From Polyporus tsugae (taxonomy: Eukaryota > Basidiomycota > Agaricomycetes > Polyporales > Polyporaceae), in NCBI GenBank assembly GCA_024305745.1, contig JAHRBS010000004.1:1922001-1986000 (forward strand): a DNA stretch of 64,000 nucleotides, given 5' to 3'. A program made the position numbers and the translations under genes. This document shows, one piece after another, positions 1-11,203 of the stretch. Numbering within the stretch: the stretch's first letter is position 1; the number at the start of each line of letters is the position of its first letter. The notes below the pieces were generated by a model. It did no database searches. It had not been told where the DNA came from and saw only the letters and a program-made list of their open reading frames with translations.

Positions 1-44
1 TCTGATCAACGTACCTTCTCGTAGCTTCTAATCACTTCTCATAG

Positions 45-2769
45 ATCCAATTTATTCTGGCTGACATCCCCGTCTATTGTGTGGGCATCTTGGCTCTCGG
101 GACATTCACCTTCTTCTTCCTCATGAAGCGTGTGGACAGGTGCGTTGCGACACTTGCTTATCGTGATCCGCCTTCCGGAAGTAACCTTTGGCACTTCAAC
201 TTCAGATGGGTATTCTGCTTGCATCTGTCGGTGTTCCTTTTCTTGCTCGCGGCCATATTCGACCTGTCTCAACTCCTCATCCAAGGCAGGTCTTCGAATG
301 AAGATACTGTCCCCCCCGGTGTTACTGGCCTTATCACGGCTCGCGAGGTCTTCTATTCCTTCGCGAATGGTCTTCGTCTCCTATTTTACTGGGGATTCGT
401 GGCCATGATACCTCTCGGCGAGACAATACCGGAAGGGAACAAGATGCACAGCGGTAGTTGGAGACGTTGGGGATTGGTGGGCTTGGTCTTGAAGTGGTCG
501 ACACTGTTTCTCGTCCTGCTCATCACCCTTTTCCAACTCATCTACCGCAATGTCCCCGCTCTCGATCAAATCGGTCCCGTGTACGAGGTAGCGGCGACTC
601 TCGAGATCATCCTCTCGGCTGTCCTCATCCTCAAGCTCCTGCTCAATACCTGGGCCAGGTTTTCGGTTGGCTCTGCCACGCCGTCCAAGGGAAAGATGCT
701 TGTTCAATACGCACCGATCATTGTTGCGTTGCTGTTCAGCTTGTGGATCGCTCTCGGGAACGTCGTCCTTTGTGAGTCCTCTCCACTTTCGCCACGACGA
801 CGATGACCAACTCGTTATACCAGTCCAATTCACCGAGACCGCTCTGGGACATTTCATGCGTGCGATAGAAATTTACATCGCGGTGGTCTACATGCTCACA
901 ATTTCCTTCCACCACCTACGCCATCTCTCATTCTTCCCCATCTACCGCCCCGCTACTCGTTCGAACAGCTTCAAGCGCCACTCCATCGAGAAGTCCGGCG
1001 AGATGGTTTCGACCAAGAATGTTCGCGAGCCAAAGGAGGTAGATTTGGCTGAGGTTATCCAGGAGAACTACCGCACCGCTCAGGAGGTTCCGCAGACTAT
1101 TGAGAGGAATAGTGCGAGGTCCGCGAAGGTCGAGAGCGCAAATCAGCACCGGTCTATGGCTGCTCGCCTGTCGACTTGGCTGGGTATTGTCCAACCTCAG
1201 CAGGGGCGTGTGCAGTCCTGGGATGTCGACGCGGAACGTGGACCGTCACCGGTTGAAAACGCCGTCATCACACCATGGTATGCGCCTGAGCCACAACAAG
1301 ACCGTACTACTTCTGGCGAATTCGTTCCTCCTCCGGTCTTGGACGACGATGAACGTCATAGCGCCTCCCCTACTCCGGATTATTCGTCCGTCGAGACCAA
1401 GCCTCAAGAACGCCCACCTTGGTCGACAACGCCGTACACTGCCCAGCCTGTCAACATTGCGGACACGGAGCCAGAGAAGACCCCTGCGCCTGATCGGGAT
1501 TGGCAAGACCTGGAGTACTCGAATGCTGTTAGGGATTCGGGCATCGGCGAGGACGTCCTCGCGCACGCCCTCTCCCAGAAGTACTACCCCGCTCAGGGCG
1601 ACTCCCCAATTGTCGCGAACATTCAGGTTGTCTCGCCTCCTAGCGACGACGACGAGGCCTCGGTGCGCCCAGATAGCATTGATGCGACCAGCCAGTACGT
1701 TGGGTCCCCCTATCCATCGTCGCCTCTCGCTTCCACTGCCGTGACGCCCCTTGCGCGCAGCCGACCGCTTCCTCCCATGCCTGTGCTGAACCGCCCGACC
1801 TCTATGCTCCCATCGCCTATATCGCCAATGGTCCCAGACTCAGCACGCTCCTCGAATATCTCCGCCCTCGTCCGTCGCCAGAACGAGCTTGACGAGTCAA
1901 TAGCAGCTCTCAGGCTATTCTCGCCCTCGAAGCAACTGTTCGACGTCAACCAGGCACCGGCTGACTCGGCCATGTACGACTACCAATATTCCCAGGGCCC
2001 TTCTGGGGAGGCCGCCGTCGGTCCCTTGATTGAGACCGGTGGTGCTGCGTACGCCGAATCTTGGACTAGCCCGGATTTCCCGCTCACCACTCCCCGTACG
2101 AAGTCCCAATTGCCTGCTCAGAGCGGGTTCTACCCGCTGAACCGGATGAGCATGGATTCCGCTGTTATCCCGGTGGATCACCAAGTCAAGTCGTCGAAAC
2201 AACTGGCGCCTCCCCGTATGCCCGTCTCCCGCTTCTCAGACGGCTCGAGCGTCGGTGAGCGTGAGCATCGCATCGACTCCATGGGCACACAGTACGACAT
2301 CACTTCCTTTGTCGGCAACCTGACGGTCCCCATGAACCACAACAGCGTCATGACCTCGACCTCCGCCGCTTACTCTGAGGAGGGCTCGGTGAACGTTGCG
2401 ACGATCGCGAATCCGCTCACCTTTGCTCGCCCAACGCTCATCACGCAGCAGGCCACGCTCCCGGTCCCCCGCGCGAAGCAGGGCCCGTCGATGGCTATGT
2501 CACCGGCCGCCGGCCGGGCCCTCCCACCAATCCCGCAGCCCGCTTCGTTGCTTCAGGCGGTGCCACAAGTTCAAGCTCCCAAGTCAGTGGCTACCAATGA
2601 TGTACCCCCTCGTTTCCGCCGCGCCGTCGGTCTCCCCGCTCATCCCCGGCCTCGATTGTCGGTGAGGAACCTGACGCCAGTGGAAGAGAAGTCGTCGCCA
2701 AGTGACACCGCCACGTTTGTGACCTCCCCGCTGACTGGGTCTGGCACCCCTATGACGGGGAAAGCGTGA
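45..2769 (+). CDS. Seven-TM fungal membrane protein with long disordered tail (5' partial)
   Basis: I do not recognise a named family. A 3' splice site (CATAG, ending at 44) precedes an open frame, so at least one upstream exon is missing and the start codon lies outside the window. The exon runs to 771. A GTGAGT...CAG intron occupies 772-823, and the second exon reads to a TGA at 2767-2769; the split TTC codon keeps the frame. About seven hydrophobic segments are visible: six in the first exon (such as FFFLM, FLFLLAAIF, FLVLLITLF and IIVALLFSLWIALG) and one just after the intron (YIAVVYMLT). The remaining roughly 600 residues are a Ser/Pro-rich, low-complexity, presumably cytoplasmic tail. 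The layout suggests a plasma-membrane sensor or receptor-like protein, but that is inference. No catalytic motif is visible. A second protein with the same layout is at 49591-51993. Confidence 0.75.
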
Positions 2770-3345
2770 TGCACACCTCTCACCGTGAAAAGTGTCACTT
2801 GGAAAGGAAGAGACGGTACGCCGTCTTCGGTGAGTCCACTCCTCCACCCCGCGAAACCCACGCTTGAGCATCCCATGCTCGGCATATCATTCCTTCCAGC
2901 ATCTTCGTACTCAGCTACTCGTTACATTGTTGTCGATCTCACTCGCATCTGGGACGGACTTGGCGCGTTGTGCTGCAAAGTAGTAGTACATAGTTGGTTC
3001 CACGGATGTGGTTCAAACAGTGCTCGCCTGGTGTACAGATATTATCGTTATGTATTATTAGACCACACATTTTGGGCTGCTCTAGAACACATTATCACCT
3101 AGCGATCATGTTGGCTGCTCTGTAGAGCAACCTGAGGAGCTGTCGAGGTGAGTAGCCATCATGAAGCGCGTCGCGCCTGGAGATGGAAGCGCCCAGCGTT
3201 GACCAGGGCGCTAAGTTGTGTGCCTGACTTAGATTCAGACAGAGACCTCTCGCTCTCCCACAGTTTTTCTCTGTTCACCGTCTACAAGCCTGCACTGCCT
3301 ATTGTCACGAAATCACCGAAGGACACGAAAAACCATCTGGTTACG
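2770..3345. other. Intergenic, no gene seen
   Basis: This stretch lies between the seven-TM gene and RPC34 and presumably holds the 3' end of one and the promoter of the other. A pyrimidine-rich run (about 3245-3300) precedes the RPC34 start, as is common in fungal promoters. No conserved frame was seen on either strand. Confidence 0.5.
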
Positions 3346-5373
3346 ATGAGCGGAAGGCGGAAGCTCAACCCGCTCGAGCAGAAGCTCCACCAGGCTGCTC
3401 TCGCAGACCCTAAGAAGGTGAGCACTTCGCGATACCCAAAGGTTCACGTTCAGGACGTGTCCCACACGCGCGCACGTAACGGCTGGTTTATCGCATGCTA
3501 ACACCGTTGCACGCACAGTCGATCACCCAAAAAGAGTGCGACGCCCTTATACCCGACCCTCCCGCTCGTTTGCCCGCTATCAACTTTCTACTCGGCACAG
3601 TACGCTGCTCACTTATGTTCTGGAGTCGAAAGGAGGATTAATCCGTTGGAATGGTCCCATAGGGATTATGGAAGGCTTTGAAGGACACGTCCGGAAACCT
3701 GTCTTACCGTGTGGTGACGAAGAAGGAACTTGAAGTGTGAGTTTCGACATTCTTTTTTCTTGTGGTTCATATACATCCATGTTAATGTCGACGTCGCTTC
3801 GCCGACGACTAGGAAGAAGGACATGAGCGGGGAGGAAGGTATGATCCTCAGCTACATCCAGTCTGCCGGGAACGAAGGTAAGTTCGTCTCAGTATATACC
3901 CGCTGCGTATTCTCGCATGCATTCAATCCGTCACCGCATACACATACCTATCTTCCGAACCCGTCTCGTACTCACATGCACGGGACAGGCATATGGACGA
4001 AGCACCTCAAGGCCAAAACCGAGCTCCACCAGACCGTCATCGACCGGTGCCTCAAATCCCTCGTCCAGAAGCAGCTAATCAAGGCTGTCAAGTCCGTCAA
4101 GGTGTGTTCCAGACCACATTTTCCCTCTCCTCATGCTGTGACAGGTTGCTGGCATGATAGTATCCGACACGCAAAATCTACATGCTCTACCACCTCGATC
4201 CCTCGGTCGAGATGACCGGCGGGCCGTGGTACACCGACAACGAGCTTGACACCGAGTTCATCAAACTCCTCTGTTCCGCATGTCTCCGTTTCATCCGCGA
4301 CAGGGTTCGTATCGTCTCCTCGCTCCCCGTTTCCCACAGCACCTTTCCTTCTCCCTGGCGTCAATCTGACTCGTCGCGAACAGAGCACCCCAAAGCAAAA
4401 GAGCGGCGAGTCCTCCTCCTTAGACCAATCGCTATACCCGATCTCGGCCGCGCCCGCGTACCCAACCGCGCAGCAGGTGCTGACCTTCCTCAGCAAGAGC
4501 CGCATCACGGAGACGCAGCTCGCCGCGGAGCACGTCGAGATGCTCCTCAACGTGCTCGTTCTCGATGGTGAGGTCGAGCGCGTGCCCGCGTTCGGCGCCG
4601 CGATGTGGGACGTGTCCCAGACCCAGGCCGACGGGGCGGACAACGCGTCCGACAGTGAGCGCGAGGTCGGGAGGGGTGCGAAGGAGAAGGGGAAGGGGAA
4701 AGAGAAGACAAAGCGCAAACGCCAAGAGAGGGAAGAGTCGGACTCGCCCAAGCGCGAGCGCAAACGCAGCAAGCGGAGCAGGTCCTCGTCTGGCTCTGAA
4801 TCCGAGTCCGAGTCGGATAGCGAGGACAGCGAGGACGAGCGCGAGCGGAGGCGGAAGAAAGACAAGAAGCGAAAGAGCAGAAGCCGCGCGGCGAGCAGCG
4901 ACGAGGATGAGGACGATCGAGAAAGTAGGAAGCGAAAGAAGAAGCGGTCGCGGGATAACAGTGGGGACGAGAACGGGGACGTCGACATGAGCGACGTGGA
5001 CCGGAAGTCGAAAAACAAGCGCAAGAAGCGCAAGAAGAGCAGACGCTACTCGTCCGAGTCTGACTCGGGCTCGGATGACGACCGCCGCTCGTACTCACGT
5101 TCAAAGAGCAAGTCCAGGTCGGGGCGGAAACGCTCATCATCGCCGGCAGGCGAGGAGGACGTGACGGCGTCGTTGCTCGGCCAGGACTACGGGGCGTACG
5201 TGTATCGCGCTGTGCGCCAGGAACGCGTGGCAGGCGGAGGGGGTGGGCTTGCGCAGACACCCTGCGTGCGCTGCTCGGTGTTCGATTTCTGCAAGGACAT
5301 TGGGCCAGTAAACGCGCAGGATTGCGAGTACTATGGGTCGTGGCTACTGGCGGCGGACGTTGCGAAGGGGTAA
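3346..5373 (+). CDS. RPC34: DNA-directed RNA polymerase III subunit RPC34 (RPC6)
   Basis: This is the winged-helix subunit of RNA polymerase III that contacts TFIIIB and helps open promoters of tRNA and 5S genes. Seven exons (3346-3417, 3519-3599, 3663-3736, 3813-3877, 3989-4101, 4161-4304, 4384-5373) join in frame to 512 residues. Family landmarks are the motif VVTKKELEVKKD, the second winged helix containing IWTKHLK and LIKAVKSVK, then IYMLYHLDPS, TGGPWYTDNELD and the C-terminal iron-sulfur region CVRCSVFDFCKD...DCEYYGSWL with its four cysteines. Most of the last exon before that region is a Lys/Arg/Ser/Glu/Asp-rich, SR-like stretch of roughly 180 residues that yeast and human RPC34 (about 315 residues) lack. 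Because it is in frame, it could only be an artefact if it hides an unusually long intron; I saw no good splice pair there. Confidence 0.95.
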
Positions 5374-5520
5374 GTCGCAAGAGGTGATAGGACATAGAGA
5401 TGTGTGTGTGTAGGAGACGAATATGTACTCGATGGGATCAGTGCTATATGAACCTCAAAGGCGAACAGGCATCGGCAGCCACTGGAACTTTTCACTAGGT
5501 GCAAATCAGGATACGGAGTA
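5374..5520. other. RPC34 3' flank
   Basis: A short AT-richer stretch downstream of the RPC34 stop and upstream of the foldback element. Nothing coding was seen. Confidence 0.4.
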
Positions 5521-5704
5521 CTGTAGAGAATACGGTAAGATAAGTATGAATATCTTTACCATCCTTCGCCGCAAGAACTGTAAAGCCCCTTTGTAGAGGA
5601 ATACAGACCCTTCACAGTAAATGTCGCTCTATACAATCAGCCTACAATAGGCTTTTTTATAGCCATGGCAAAGGATGGTAAAGTTATTCATACTTTTTCT
5701 ACAG
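5521..5704. mobile_element. MITE-like foldback element with TA target duplication
   Basis: A 184-bp non-coding element flanked by TA on both sides (5519-5520 and 5705-5706). The ends begin CTGTAG and finish CTACAG. A 29-bp arm at 5542-5570 matches the reverse complement of 5667-5695 with only two mismatches; the left arm carries about 12 extra bases between the end and this block. The interior is AT-rich and has no transposase frame. TA duplications with terminal inverted repeats are typical of Tc1/mariner-type miniature elements, so this is best read as a non-autonomous copy. It sits between the 3' end of RPC34 and the promoter of the J-domain gene. Confidence 0.72.
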
Positions 5705-5898
5705 TAATTTTTACCACAATGCAGAACAGATTACCTTGTTACACACCCCGTGTTTCGCCATTCGGAGACTCAGACAAGTATCCAAGGCTAAGCGCGGGAC
5801 ACGGTCACGTGGGGCGCGGTCCTGACGTCATGCCGGAATTGGGGGCTACATACATAACGCAAGCGCCAGCTGCGGGGGGAGCAACATCCTCCGCGACG

Positions 5899-6772
5899 AT
5901 GACCACGTTTCCCGACTACTACACCCTCCTGAACGTCTCTCAAAATGCCTCGACAGACGAGATCAGGACAGCATACAAGAAGGAGTCTCTCAAGTGCGTC
6001 CCACGCTCCTTCACTCCTGCTGCTCAACCCTCATCCCTCTAGAATCCTAGGACTCACCCAGATAGACTCGTAAATGCGACGCCGGAAGAGAGGAGGATTG
6101 CCACTGAGAAGTTTCAGGTGCGTTTCCCGGTTCGTTTTACATATAATTGGTCCCAATTTCCCTTCAGGGCGTAGCGGACGCCTACTACGTCCTGTCCGAC
6201 TCTACTCGCAGGAAGGAATATGACCACCTGTACTCAACACGCCGTCCCCAGGAGAGGACGGCGCAGCCCGATGCCTCAGGCAACTTCTTCTCTGCATTCG
6301 CGGACATGTTTGGAAAGCCTGGCGGTTCAGCAGGGGGAGCCCATGCTCCCACAGGGCGCCCAGACGCGGATTACGTCTTTGCGGACGTGTTCGAGGAGGT
6401 GCGCATGTTTTTGTGCAACGCTTCTAACGTCGGCTAACACCATGCGAACACAATAGTTGCTCACCCCAGAAGTCGAGCGACGTGCTCCATGGTGGGCATG
6501 GCTGGGGGCTATCTGTGGTGCCGGCATAGGCTTCATCATCGCGAACATTCCCGGACTTCTCGTTGGGATATATGCCGGCAAAAAGCTGGGTGCAATTCGA
6601 GATGCCAAAGGCAAGAGTGTAGCCGCTGTCTTCACCCAGCTGGGCGGTGACCAGAAGGCACAGGTAAGACATCAGTGTTATGTATACGTTACCTCGTCGT
6701 ATGACACGCTGTTCACAGATTCTCCGAGCGTTGGCGGCTAAGGTTCTCGGTGCTGCCGCGAGCACCTTCTGA
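5899..6772 (+). CDS. J-domain (DnaJ/Hsp40) co-chaperone with C-terminal membrane segment
   Basis: A J-domain protein that would recruit and stimulate an Hsp70 at a membrane. Five exons (5899-5993, 6051-6117, 6168-6398, 6457-6663, 6719-6772) sum to 217 residues. The J-domain is at the N-terminus (MTTFPDYYTLLNVSQNAS), with the HPD signature in KTHPDRL formed across the first intron, followed by VADAYYVLSDSTRRKEYD. A Gly/Pro-rich linker and one glycine-rich hydrophobic stretch (AWLGAICGAGIGFIIANIP) follow, then a short Ala-rich end. There is no zinc-finger region or CTDI/CTDII substrate domain, so it is a type III (DNAJC-like) protein. An in-frame ATG at 5830 would add 23 residues; the 5899 start was chosen because it begins right at the domain. 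Whether it sits in ER or mitochondrial membrane cannot be told from sequence. Confidence 0.9.
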
Positions 6773-7689
6773 CGTCAACGTTACCGTGTACGAAGGCGTT
6801 CTATTCCCCGGACTTTTGGATATTTTTGGCTATTGTATTTGTGTCGTGTACCTGTATGTACCCCCCGTAGTCATCGTTACCGTACCTGAAAGGTTTATGA
6901 GTAATGGTGGAGGTGTGTGTGTGTATATCGCGTGCAGCACAACTGACAATATTAATCGCACATGTGGAAGAGGGTCGGAAGTTGAGCGCCAAGATCTGGA
7001 TGATCGAAATGCTTTTTGAGGGGGGGAATATCCGCTCTTCTCCATCCATGTCCCTATCCTGACCTCGCAATCTCGCTTTCCATTCGTTGTCTTCCCTTCT
7101 TCGCCTTCGCGCACTCGAATGGTCGACACGCGATTTGCCCGGGTGACGACGCCGGCACGGGCCCGTAACGGCCCTGCACAAGGTATATACCCTCCTAAGA
7201 AGATTTCTTGTACTCGTTTCGGAGGGTACACCAAGCTCACAATGAACGGACTGATATATCTCGTGTGTCAGCAGTCCCACGACTGAGGGCGAGCAGTGTA
7301 CCTGCAGAAGCAAGTAAGAAACCGGAGTGGCCACTGGGTGCGGATCGCATCCCCTTCCCAACACTTATCGGTCGAACTTCCCTGATCGCCTTTGATTCAA
7401 ATGGCCCATAGATTGCCTATCTGGGAGTCCGCGAAAACGAAGTGAAGATTTTGATTACTCCCATCCCCACCACGACTAAATACCCACTGTTAGAGCGAAC
7501 AAGCGTACATGAAGATTCCTTATCGAAACCGACACCTCAGTCCCAGGGAACGCGCCGTCGTGAGTTCCCCAAGACATATCATTCTTTTAGACTTTCACCG
7601 TGACAACGTACCACCTACGTACAGCCCGGACACCTCACCGAGAAGTGAAGAGGGCACCCGCCCACCCGGCCGAGCCCCGTGTCCGAGGC
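6773..7689. other. Intergenic, no confident gene
   Basis: An AT-richer 3' flank of the J-domain gene, then a promoter-like stretch. A possible tiny exon at 7509-7559, followed by GTGAGT and TTTAG, would join the next gene, but the implied intron is only 31 nt, shorter than any other in this window, so I did not include it. Confidence 0.4.
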
Positions 7690-8856
7690 ATGTCTTTCGC
7701 GGACAGGGAGATCGTCGCCACAGGCCTCGCGGCTTCTTTGAGGGCGAATTCGCGCACCCGGAGCGCGACCCGCTCTTCGTCCGTCGACGGCCGTCCGCGG
7801 CGCAGATGTGCTTCGACGTCGCGTGCGCAGAGCGAGATGCCCTCGGAACGACCGCCGCATCTGCTGGCTCAGCCGCGGCGTGCACATTCACGGGCACGGA
7901 GAAATGACCACGGGTCAGCGAAGCACCCACTTCGAACAGTGGGCACCGGCGCGCCGCTTACTGCCGCTGCTTCGCGAAGAACCAAACCCAGCGGGACCTC
8001 GAGAGGAAGGGCGAAAGAGAAAGGCAAAGCGCGGGATCTGCCGGAAGATGTCTCCATGGATGAGCCTTGGGATGCCGACGAGTCGTCTGTGAGCGGAAGG
8101 CGGAACGTAAAGCGCCGCAGACTCTCCCCACCACTGTCGCTGTCGCCCGACGGCGAGGACGGCAGCCAGGAGACAGCGGTCGAAGAAGACTTCGAAATGC
8201 TCGACGGTCCGCAATCCCTCCCATGGGTGCCGGTAGATCCGGGTTCCAAACACTCCGAATACGTCCCACCCGGGCTCAACGCGCTCATCGACGGTGAGTT
8301 CCCCCTCCCCGCAACCGCCTCCGTCTTCGTGCCCGCCGTAAGCATAACGCTGACTCCATCGCTGTATGGCCCGCACCATGCCCTATTTGCAGACATGAAA
8401 CGCGCTCTCGTGTTGCAGATATCTGCGCGGCAAAAGGCGGAAAACATGCACGCCGAAGAGCTCCAGAGGCGGCTCGACCTCGAGCAGGAAGCCGCTCGAC
8501 TCGCCGCCGTGAACCGCGCACTCGAGGCCGAACGGTCGGCGTGGACAGTCCGGGCAGCTGCAGTCGCAACACGGGCGACCAGGCTCAAGAGCCCACCCGT
8601 GTCGGATCTTTCGCCGCCGCAGCTCGCTGTCAGTGCGGGTGCGCCCGCCGCTGAGGATCTCCCTCGACTCGAGCTCGGGATGTCCGGATTTGAAGAGCCG
8701 AGCGATCATACTGCAGACGTGGAGATGGCGGAGGCCACACGGACTGTGAGCGCGAACCACGCTGTCGGCGCAAGGGCGGAACACGGTAACGGGAGCCCGT
8801 CCGGAATGCATGTTCACCGTGGTACGACCGCGACCGTGGCCGCAACAATGGTCTAG
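7690..8856 (+). CDS. Unrecognised basic/low-complexity protein with a coiled-coil segment
   Basis: I do not recognise this gene. The frame opens upstream of the first ATG (7690; MSFADREIVATGLAASLR). The N-terminal half is Arg/Ser-rich with possible nuclear-localisation clusters (KRRRLSPP). A textbook intron (GTGAGT at 8294, TTTGCAG ending at 8392; 99 nt, a multiple of three so the frame stays open either way) lies just before a predicted coiled coil (KAENMHAEELQRRLDLEQEA, continuing through LNRALEAE-like heptads). Splicing would give ALIDDMKRALV. The C-terminus is low complexity. A nuclear or scaffolding role is possible but unsupported. Start and 5' structure are uncertain. Confidence 0.5.
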   Translation: MSFADREIVATGLAASLRANSRTRSATRSSSVDGRPRRRCASTSRAQSEMPSERPPHLLAQPRRAHSRARRNDHGSAKHPLRTVGTGAPLTAAASRRTKPSGTSRGRAKEKGKARDLPEDVSMDEPWDADESSVSGRRNVKRRRLSPPLSLSPDGEDGSQETAVEEDFEMLDGPQSLPWVPVDPGSKHSEYVPPGLNALIDGEFPLPATASVFVPAVSITLTPSLYGPHHALFADMKRALVLQISARQKAENMHAEELQRRLDLEQEAARLAAVNRALEAERSAWTVRAAAVATRATRLKSPPVSDLSPPQLAVSAGAPAAEDLPRLELGMSGFEEPSDHTADVEMAEATRTVSANHAVGARAEHGNGSPSGMHVHRGTTATVAATMV

Positions 8857-9850
8857 AGTCGCTCTTGAGGGGGCGCGAAGGAGCTCAGGGTGCAGGTGTG
8901 GCCGGCAGGTGCGTGTTCGACCGCCTTGTGAACGGTCCGGGGGGTGCTTGGAAGTCGGCAGCGTTTGATCGCTGATCCCGTTCGTGCTTCTAGGGCGGCA
9001 CGTCTCAGAGCTCTCAGCCCCAAGGTCCCAAACGTGCCCAAGATCCACGTCAATATGTACTCCTCTTGGAAGGCTCGGCGACACGCTGAACAGGTTTCGG
9101 GCTGCTGGCCAGGTCAGGAGCCGCATGGGACCGCCACGATGGAGCGGGATGAATAGCGGCAACTCTATATTACGTTGGCGCGTCTGAGGTATATTTATGT
9201 ATGTATGCTCGACCCCTGGGCTGGATGGTTCTGCGCGCACAGGCTGGCCACACTTCGGCCAACGGGGGAGAGTGGACTAAACAAGGCGACGAACGTGCGA
9301 TTCTGATTCTATTGGAATACTGGAACGTTTGTATCGTATTGGGAACAGGCGTTAGTCTGTATAGTTTGTGCACTCATATGCCGTTGAACGTACGCGCGAG
9401 CTTGAGAAGGAACTGCAATGATGTGATGTGAAGGAGTGTGCCGAATAATATAGTACATGGGATGGCGATAGTGGTGACGCTACGATGGATGGATTCCAGA
9501 TAATTTAATGGCTTGGATCCGGCCGAGTGGGTTGAACTACTAAGACGATAAAGGTTCAGGCGAGTCATGTACCCGACTCCGAAATACGCCTGTATGAATG
9601 ATACGTAACTGCCAAGACAGACGCGGATGATGATGACGCAAGGATTATTAGGTATAGAGTGTCTGGGTGATCATGGATATAGCAACTTTTGGGCTCGACA
9701 GGATGCAAATGTTATCATATGCGAAAGTGGTTAGGATGCTTGGTCGTGATAGTGTGGGGTGAAAGTGTGATGAGAATAGATACACAGATGCGTGGATGGA
9801 ACGAGAAAGATACAATATACAAAGATGCTGGGGTTAGGGACGTGCCGTCT
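8857..9850. other. Intergenic between convergent hypothetical genes
   Basis: About 1 kb holding the 3' ends of two convergent genes. It is AT-richer towards 9400-9850 with stops in all frames. No repeats or RNA genes were seen. Confidence 0.4.
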
Positions 9851-11203
9851 TTAATTCCAGAGTTCGCCTGCGTGGGAATCATCCAAGGTAGTCAGCTCCT
9901 CGGTCATGCGAAGAGCTTCATAATCACTGAGGCCAGCAGCGCCGTTCGCGATCGCGAGCGTCAGTGCGGCGATGGCTTTCTCGGAGCGAGAAGCGGTTGG
10001 CGACGGTGGGGTAGACCTAGTGTTTCCGGGTACGACTGTGGTGGAGGAGGCGGATGGGGGAGACATGAAGCCCTCAGCCCGTGTGGGGAGAGCAAGAGAT
10101 ACTAGCGACGAGTTGGTCGATGCGGAGTATGTATGTGACAAGGCAGGGGTGGAGAAGATGCCCGACGAAGACAGGTCGGTGTCCATGTCCCCATGTCCCT
10201 CGTCATCAGACGAGTAGGGGGAGCCGGAGGAGTGATCTATAGGCGACGAGCTGCGATCGCTATCACCCAGGCCAGCAAACGGCGAGGCATCGGGTATGTC
10301 GACGTCCATCACGTTGAGGGATAGGGCCCTTTTCTTATGGGCGGGGCTGCGAGCAATGCCAAACGAGGACGTTTCTCCGACGATGAAGATATCGTCCTCC
10401 TCGTCCTCCGAATGCTCTGCGACCGCCGCTGCTGCTTGCGGGAGACCATAGCAAGATGTAGGGCGCCGCCACGATCTTCGAGGGGTCTCGAGCGCGGAGG
10501 GAGACACAGGAGAGCGAGGGGCCCTGAAACGAGACCGTTCCCAGTCGCGCATACGATGGACGAGTCCCTCGCCGTGTTCCTGGACACTCCGGCGCAGCTC
10601 GCCGAGGGCGAATGCGCGCATGCGGCGAGCCTCGTCCGATGATATCCGGTCTCCTTCGCGCGGTGATGTCCCCCGAGATAAACGGGCGGGCCGGGGCCCA
10701 GAAGCATGCCGCCGTGACTTCTGCTTCTGCGGGAAGAACTGGAACGCGGCTGATGTGCATGGAAGTCCCGACGCAGATGACGGCGATGCGGGCGCATCCA
10801 GGGTGGGGAAGGCGGCGCCAATGTCAGTCGGCGTGTTCCTACTGCCTCCTTCGTTCGAAGACTCCCCGACCTGTAACGCATACAATCGTGTAAGACGTCG
10901 AGTAAACATACGTGCCGTCGAGGGACACGCCAGCGGAAATGGACTCACATTGGAGTCTCTGCGGGCCCTCTTCCCTCTTCGCCACAAGTCTACATCCCAT
11001 TTCTCTGCGGGTCGGTCGTGCGCGAGGTCCTTGTATGGCGCGCTCCGGATGGAGCTAGGACGAGAGCGTTTAGTAGATATACGCCATTTAACGTCGTCCG
11101 GCTGCCGGCGGGGAATGGGCGAAGAGGAGGAGTGAGATCGGCAGCGATGGCGGTCTATAGACGAAGACATGGATGGACGCAAGCGTAGAGTCTTATGCGA
11201 CAA
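9851..11203 (-). CDS. Unrecognised Ser/Arg-rich protein
   Basis: No known domain was recognised. A single long frame reads 450 codons, but a good intron (GTGAGT donor at 10948 down to TTACAG at 10871; 78 nt, a multiple of three) is probably removed, leaving about 424 residues. The sequence is Ser/Pro/Arg-rich and disordered, with an acidic patch (SEDEEDDIFIVGE), a basic cluster (AHKKRALSLN) and a weakly helical C-terminus (EKAIAALTLAIANGAAGLSD, then YEALRMTEEL). That C-terminal helix is the most conserved-looking part. The composition suggests a nuclear regulatory protein, which is inference only. The start is the first ATG; a second lies 11 codons in. Confidence 0.55.
   Translation of the reverse strand: MSHKTLRLRPSMSSSIDRHRCRSHSSSSPIPRRQPDDVKWRISTKRSRPSSIRSAPYKDLAHDRPAEKWDVDLWRRGKRARRDSNVSPFPLACPSTARMFTRRLTRLYALQVGESSNEGGSRNTPTDIGAAFPTLDAPASPSSASGLPCTSAAFQFFPQKQKSRRHASGPRPARLSRGTSPREGDRISSDEARRMRAFALGELRRSVQEHGEGLVHRMRDWERSRFRAPRSPVSPSALETPRRSWRRPTSCYGLPQAAAAVAEHSEDEEDDIFIVGETSSFGIARSPAHKKRALSLNVMDVDIPDASPFAGLGDSDRSSSPIDHSSGSPYSSDDEGHGDMDTDLSSSGIFSTPALSHTYSASTNSSLVSLALPTRAEGFMSPPSASSTTVVPGNTRSTPPSPTASRSEKAIAALTLAIANGAAGLSDYEALRMTEELTTLDDSHAGELWN

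Noticed and set aside
4131..5033. Long minus-strand ORF opposite RPC34
   Set aside because: It is the antisense shadow of the SR-like repeat; no domain or splice structure of its own.
7509..7559. Possible first exon of the 7690-8856 gene
   Set aside because: The implied intron is 31 nt, shorter than any other here; without it the next ATG at 7690 suffices.
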